Both the position numbers and the translations under genes were made by a program. Below are positions 5,967 through 8,699 of a DNA stretch of 8,699 nt, piece after piece. The notes beneath the pieces are model-generated. The model worked only from the letters and a program-made list of their open reading frames with translations, ran no database searches and was not told the origin of the DNA. Origin of the DNA: Candidatus Faecivivens stercoravium (GTDB taxonomy: Bacteria > Bacillota > Clostridia > Oscillospirales > Ruminococcaceae); assembly GCA_018712425.1 (NCBI GenBank), contig DVHA01000199.1, positions 1 through 8,699 on the forward strand, read 5' to 3'. Within the stretch, counting starts at the first letter, position 1, and each line of letters starts with the position of its first letter.

Positions 5967-7274
5967 TCACGGCTTTTCCGCCTGCCCCTCTTCCTCGTGG
6001 AACTGGTTGGCGTAGGCAGTGCCGAGGTAGCGGGCCTTGAGCTTGGAATAGGGGAACTTCTGGCTGGAATACAGGCCGTCGTACCCCGAGAAGAAGAAGC
6101 TGGCGGCGCATCCGGCCGCGAAATAGGCGACGCCGCCCCCGCCGAACAGCTCGACCGCCAGGAGGATGGACGCTACGGGGCAGTTGGTCGCGCCGCAGAA
6201 GACCGCCACCAGCCCGACCGCCGCCGCAAACCCCGCCGGGATCCCGAGAAGGCTGCCGGCAACGCAGCCGAAGGTCGCCCCGACAAAGAAGGAGGGCACC
6301 ACTTCGCCGCCCTTAAACCCGGCGCCGAGGGTGACGGCGGTGAAGAGGATTTTGAGAAGGAAGGCGGCGGGAAAAGCCTCCCCCTGCTCCACCGCCCGGG
6401 TGATGACATCCATCCCGGCGCCGTTGTAGTCCTGGCTGCCGCAGAGGAAGGTGAGCAGGATGACCAGCAGGCCGCCAACAACTGCCCGCACCCAGGGGTT
6501 GCGGAGCTTCCCGCCCAGCAGGTGTTCCCCCAGGTGGATGCAGCCGCAGAAGAGCATCGACACCAGCGCGCAGAGCACCCCGAGCACCGCCACCCGCAGC
6601 AGCATCCCCGCCTCCACCGCCGGGGCTTCTGCCGCAAACCGGGTCGGGGCGATGCCGAACAGGCAGGAAACCCCGTAGGCCAGGAAGGCCGACAGGAGGG
6701 AGGGCAGGAGGTTCGCAGCGTAGCTGATGCCGACGCTCGCCACCGTCATCGCGAAGACGGTGGCCGCCACCGGCGTCCCGAAGAGGGCGGAGAAAAAGGC
6801 CGCCATCCCGGCCATCGTCGCGGTGCGGAGGTCCCGGTCGTCAAACCGGAGCAGTCTCCCCGCCTGGTAGCCGACCGCCCCGCCCATCTGGAGGGCCGCC
6901 CCCTCCCGGCCGGCCGAGCCGCCGCAGAGGTGGGTAAGGAAGGTGCCGGCAAAGATCGCCGGGAGTAACAGGAGCGGCACCCCTTTGCCGTCGTGGACCT
7001 CGTCGATGATGTCGTTGGTGCCCCTGCCTTCGGTGCGGGTCAGCTTGTAGACCGCGACGATCAACAGCCCCGCCAGCGGCAGGCAGTAGAGGAGCCAGGG
7101 GTAACGCCCCCGCATCCCGGTCGCCCACTCGATCGACAGGTGGAAGGCCGACCCGACCAGCCCGCAGACCCCGCCGCAGATTGCCGAAAGGACCAGCCAT
7201 TTTACGAGGGTCAGAAGGTACTGCCCCGCCCGCTCCTTATAGGCGGCCGCATATTGCTTCAGTTTATTGTCCAT
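5967..7274 (-). CDS. CLC-family anion/proton antiporter, probably the fluoride-exporting CLC-F type
   Basis: 435 residues and about ten or more hydrophobic segments across the whole length, with no C-terminal CBS domains. CLC hallmarks are GGSAGREGA (118-126), whose Glu124 is the gating glutamate, and region III GFKGGEVVPSFFVGA (319-333). Further on are GATNCPVASILLAVELFG (361-378) and a C-terminal SGYDGLYSSQK. In ordinary chloride CLCs the first motif is GSGIP, and GREGP and GGIFAP follow. The GSAGREG-A, GGEV-P and GATN-P forms match what I recall of the CLC-F (EriC-F) branch, which exports fluoride in exchange for protons across the cytoplasmic membrane. The start ATG is preceded by AAGAAGGGG. 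No sequence resembling the fluoride riboswitch is seen in the leader. CLC membership is secure; the fluoride specificity is an inference from motifs. Confidence 0.9.
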   Translation of the reverse strand: MDNKLKQYAAAYKERAGQYLLTLVKWLVLSAICGGVCGLVGSAFHLSIEWATGMRGRYPWLLYCLPLAGLLIVAVYKLTRTEGRGTNDIIDEVHDGKGVPLLLLPAIFAGTFLTHLCGGSAGREGAALQMGGAVGYQAGRLLRFDDRDLRTATMAGMAAFFSALFGTPVAATVFAMTVASVGISYAANLLPSLLSAFLAYGVSCLFGIAPTRFAAEAPAVEAGMLLRVAVLGVLCALVSMLFCGCIHLGEHLLGGKLRNPWVRAVVGGLLVILLTFLCGSQDYNGAGMDVITRAVEQGEAFPAAFLLKILFTAVTLGAGFKGGEVVPSFFVGATFGCVAGSLLGIPAGFAAAVGLVAVFCGATNCPVASILLAVELFGGGGVAYFAAGCAASFFFSGYDGLYSSQKFPYSKLKARYLGTAYANQFHEEEGQAEKP

Positions 7275-7280
7275 TGGGAA

Positions 7281-7318
7281 TCCCCTTCTTATCTGGCCCG
7301 GGATGGGCCGAAATCCCC
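7281..7318 (-). promoter_or_regulatory. Leader hairpin over the CLC ribosome binding site
   Basis: Just before the CLC gene a stem GGCCC/GGGCC (7295-7299 with 7305-7309, loop of 5) is flanked on the minus strand by two direct copies of GGGGATT. The second copy forms part of the ribosome site AAGAAGGGGATT. Such a layout could affect translation, but with only 66 nt of leader and no comparison I cannot call a regulator. It does not fit the fluoride riboswitch consensus. Confidence 0.3.
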
Positions 7319-7324
7319 TCTATT

Positions 7325-7510
7325 TTAGCACAATTCGGCGCCGGTGGGAAGGGGATCCCCGAAGAAATGCGCGGCTTTTTCGCATAATGCGGCAAAATCC
7401 ACCCGGGTAAAGTCGGTCGTGTCCACCATCACCGTCTCCCCGCCGATGGAAAAGGGGCCGGGGTTCTGGCAGAACCGCCCAAACTCCGCAAAGGGAACCA
7501 TCCGCCCCAT
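7325..7510 (-). CDS. Small hypothetical protein (61 residues)
   Basis: The peptide starts MGRMVPFAEFGRF, has a central FSIGGETVMVDTTDFTRVDF and ends FFGDPLPTGAELC. I do not recognise a family and it has no membrane segment or signal peptide. Support for coding: codon choice matches the neighbouring genes (CCC, CGG, GGC, ACC, GTG), and a GGAGG at 7519-7523 lies 8 nt before the ATG at 7510. ATGs at 7528 and 7501 and a TTG at 7546 are other possible starts. It ends 50 nt before the CLC gene on the same strand, so the two may share a transcript. It could also be the remnant tail of a larger gene or non-coding. The other minus-strand frame over the same bases gives an Arg/Gly-rich product and looks like a shadow. 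Confidence 0.45.
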   Translation of the reverse strand: MGRMVPFAEFGRFCQNPGPFSIGGETVMVDTTDFTRVDFAALCEKAAHFFGDPLPTGAELC

Positions 7511-7608
7511 CCTGCCGGCCTCCCCCATCCGCCGGGAAAAATGCAATCACATTTCCCGCCGCCCCGGCATAAAATGCAGTACGCCGGGTTTTACCGGTGA
7601 GCTAGATG

Positions 7609-7614
7609 AGGAGG
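7609..7614 (+). promoter_or_regulatory. Strong ribosome binding site for the cysteine-rich protein
   Basis: AGGAGG sits 7 nt before the ATG at 7622 and decides that start. An overlapping ATG at 7606 in another frame has no such site. Upstream, TAAAAT at 7570-7575 could be a -10 element, but I see no matching -35. A small CCGG/CCGG hairpin lies near 7583-7596. Confidence 0.7.
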
Positions 7615-7621
7615 AACGCAT

Positions 7622-8470
7622 ATGCCAGAATCCATTACTTATTCGAGTGGGAAAAACAGCACCCCGTCCGCCGCCGCCACCGGCATCTCCGCCACCTCCG
7701 GCGCCGCCAGCCAGGCCGCGTCGCTGGGCGGCTTCCGGGAAGCGGTCTGCTTAAACGCCGGGCGGGTGTACGACTCCTGTTCCAGCAAGGACTGCCTCGA
7801 GGATCTGCGGGTCTACATGACCGCCCCCTGCCAGGCGCTGCTGGACAGCTGCAGCTCGGTCCGGTGCCGGTCGGTCGATGTGCTGCATGTGGCGATGGAC
7901 GTCGACAGCGTGCCGTTTAACAACGGCTACTATTCGGTCGACATGACCTTTTACTTCCTGATTACGCTGGACGCGTCGGGCACAAACGGCAGCGGCTCGG
8001 CCTGCGGCAGCCAGACGGTCGAGGGGATCGCCACCTTCAGCAAAAAGGTGATCCTCTTCGGCTCCGAAGGGAGCGTCAGGAGCTTTAAGTCGGGCGATTG
8101 CATCCCCTGCGCCCTCACCTCCGACGCGCCGACCGCCCAGGTGCAGACGGTCGACCCGATCTGCCTGGGGCTGAAGCTCTGCGACCAGCCGAAGCCGGAA
8201 TGCGGCTGCGAAAGCATCCCGGCCGAACTGGAATCGCTGCTGGGCGGACCGGTCGTCACCCAGGCGGCGCGGTACCTGTATGTGACGGTCGGGCTCTTCT
8301 CGATCGTCTCGCTGGAGCGGCAGCTGGAGATGATGGTGCCGGTCTATGACTTCTGCATCCCCGAGAAGGAATGCGTCTCGGCCTCGGCCGAAGACCCCTG
8401 CGAACTGTTTAAGAAGATCCGTTTCCCGGTAAACGAGTTCTTCCCGCCGAAGGACTGCGGCTGCGACTGA
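7622..8470 (+). CDS. Cysteine-rich conserved clostridial protein of unknown function
   Basis: 282 residues, with a Ser/Ala/Thr-rich N-terminal 35 residues that look disordered, then a compact soluble region with no membrane segment or signal peptide. It has 18 cysteines, several in CxC or Cx2C pairs: CVYD-type CLNAGRVYDSC, KDCLEDLRVYM, ECGC, and the terminal DCGCD. Long hydrophobic/polar alternation (VDVLHVAMDVDSVPFNNGYYSVDMTF, then a KKVILFGSEG block) suggests beta structure. The VYDSC-x-KDCLEDLRVY, VPFN-G-YSVD and KKVILFGSEG blocks match a protein type I remember as common and unnamed in spore-forming Clostridia, so a spore or metal/redox-linked role is thinkable but not shown. A strong ribosome site precedes it and a hairpin terminator follows. 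It appears monocistronic. Confidence 0.9.
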   Translation: MPESITYSSGKNSTPSAAATGISATSGAASQAASLGGFREAVCLNAGRVYDSCSSKDCLEDLRVYMTAPCQALLDSCSSVRCRSVDVLHVAMDVDSVPFNNGYYSVDMTFYFLITLDASGTNGSGSACGSQTVEGIATFSKKVILFGSEGSVRSFKSGDCIPCALTSDAPTAQVQTVDPICLGLKLCDQPKPECGCESIPAELESLLGGPVVTQAARYLYVTVGLFSIVSLERQLEMMVPVYDFCIPEKECVSASAEDPCELFKKIRFPVNEFFPPKDCGCD

Positions 8471-8506
8471 CCGGGGGTAAAGGGCCGCCGCCTGTAAAAT
8501 AACGGT

Positions 8507-8528
8507 GCGGGAGGGGTTTCTCTCCCGC
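8507..8528 (+). terminator. Terminator of the cysteine-rich protein gene
   Basis: A 7-bp GC stem GCGGGAG/CTCCCGC with an 8-nt loop starts 36 nt after the stop. No U-run follows at once; T-rich blocks come about 23 nt later (8551-8566). Termination here is likely from position and stem strength, but not a textbook case. Confidence 0.6.
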
Positions 8529-8546
8529 GCTCAGCTTGTCGAAAAA

Positions 8547-8568
8547 GTCTTTTTTGAGTCTTTTTTGA
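8547..8568. repeat. Two tandem copies of an 11-bp T-rich unit
   Basis: GTCTTTTTTGA is repeated exactly twice in tandem, 8547-8557 and 8558-8568. It lies between the terminator hairpin and copy 2 of the structured repeat. The T6 runs could supply a U-rich tail to transcripts. The exact tandem copy suggests slippage or a duplicated tail. Confidence 0.75.
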
Positions 8569-8586
8569 GTGCTGCTGCACGCCGGT

Positions 8587-8671
8587 CTTGCTACGCAAGC
8601 CCTTAGAAAATTGTTTGCGGGCCGTATGGCATGGCCCGCATTTCGTGCAAAGCACGAAACCACAATTTTCT
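8587..8671 (+). repeat. Structured intergenic repeat, copy 2 (three-way junction)
   Basis: Same orientation and layout as copy 1 at 5711-5820. A leading hairpin CTTGC/GCAAG (8587-8591 with 8595-8599) precedes outer stem P1, AGAAAATTGT (8605-8614) with ACAATTTTCT (8662-8671). P1 encloses P2, GCGGGCC/GGCCCGC (8617-8623 with 8633-8639), and P3, TTTCGTGC/GCACGAAA (8641-8648 with 8652-8659). The linkers TT, A and CC are identical to copy 1. P3 is perfect here but imperfect in copy 1. Each copy begins about 120 nt after the end of a plus-strand gene. The 28 bases after it, to the window end, show nothing I can name. Confidence 0.8.
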
Positions 8672-8699
8672 GGGGTTGGCGTTCTCCGGAAAAACGGCG

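Noticed and set aside
5997..6968. 323-codon plus-strand open frame
   Set aside because: Antisense to the CLC gene; the product is a low-complexity Gly/Glu/Arg/Pro-rich shadow without any motif.
7275..7330. Fluoride riboswitch in the CLC leader
   Set aside because: The leader contains GGGGATTTCGGCCC and a GGCCC/GGGCC hairpin, but not the GGCGAUG...UUCGCC and later CUGAUG-type elements of the known motif.
7606..7920. 104-codon frame starting at the ATG inside the ribosome binding region
   Set aside because: It overlaps the cysteine-rich gene in another frame and gives an Arg/Gly-rich product; the AGGAGG at 7609-7614 belongs to the ATG at 7622.

Overview
This is a GC-rich, gene-dense stretch with strong G/C-ending codon bias (CGG, ATC, GGC, CCC), Shine-Dalgarno sites of the GGAGG type and ATGA start/stop overlaps. 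The efflux families and the cysteine-rich 282-residue protein near the right end look clostridial. My best guess is a high-GC member of class Clostridia, possibly Oscillospirales; this rests on pattern recognition only.

Layout. Bases 1-2498 (+): a two-gene operon for a heterodimeric ABC exporter. The first gene is cut by the window edge. The first subunit carries Asp in place of the catalytic Walker B Glu, and the second has an atypical signature motif, so one ATP site should be degenerate. A GC hairpin (2512-2540) follows, then a large hairpin (2567-2612) that terminates the opposing operon. Bases 2626-4608 (-): a MATE efflux gene, translationally coupled to a maltose/galactoside-type O-acetyltransferase. 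The acetyltransferase is split into a 36-residue Mac-domain piece and a 176-residue left-handed beta-helix piece by what looks like a 4-bp tandem duplication. Bases 4732-5610 (+): an AraC-family regulator divergent from the MATE operon across an AT-rich promoter region, and the natural candidate for controlling it.

Bases 5611-5966 hold no gene but are full of hairpins, including the first copy of an imperfect repeat that folds as a three-way junction. Bases 5967-7274 (-): a CLC antiporter that most resembles the fluoride-exporting CLC-F branch. Upstream of it, on the same strand, is a possible 61-residue protein (7325-7510). Bases 7622-8470 (+): a cysteine-rich soluble protein of unknown function. 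After its terminator, the second copy of the three-way-junction repeat lies at 8587-8671, at nearly the same distance from its gene as copy 1.

The genes mostly concern export and stress handling (ABC, MATE, CLC) with local regulation. The least explained elements are the paired structured repeat, whose copies differ by compensatory changes in two stems, and the neat frameshift in the acetyltransferase.
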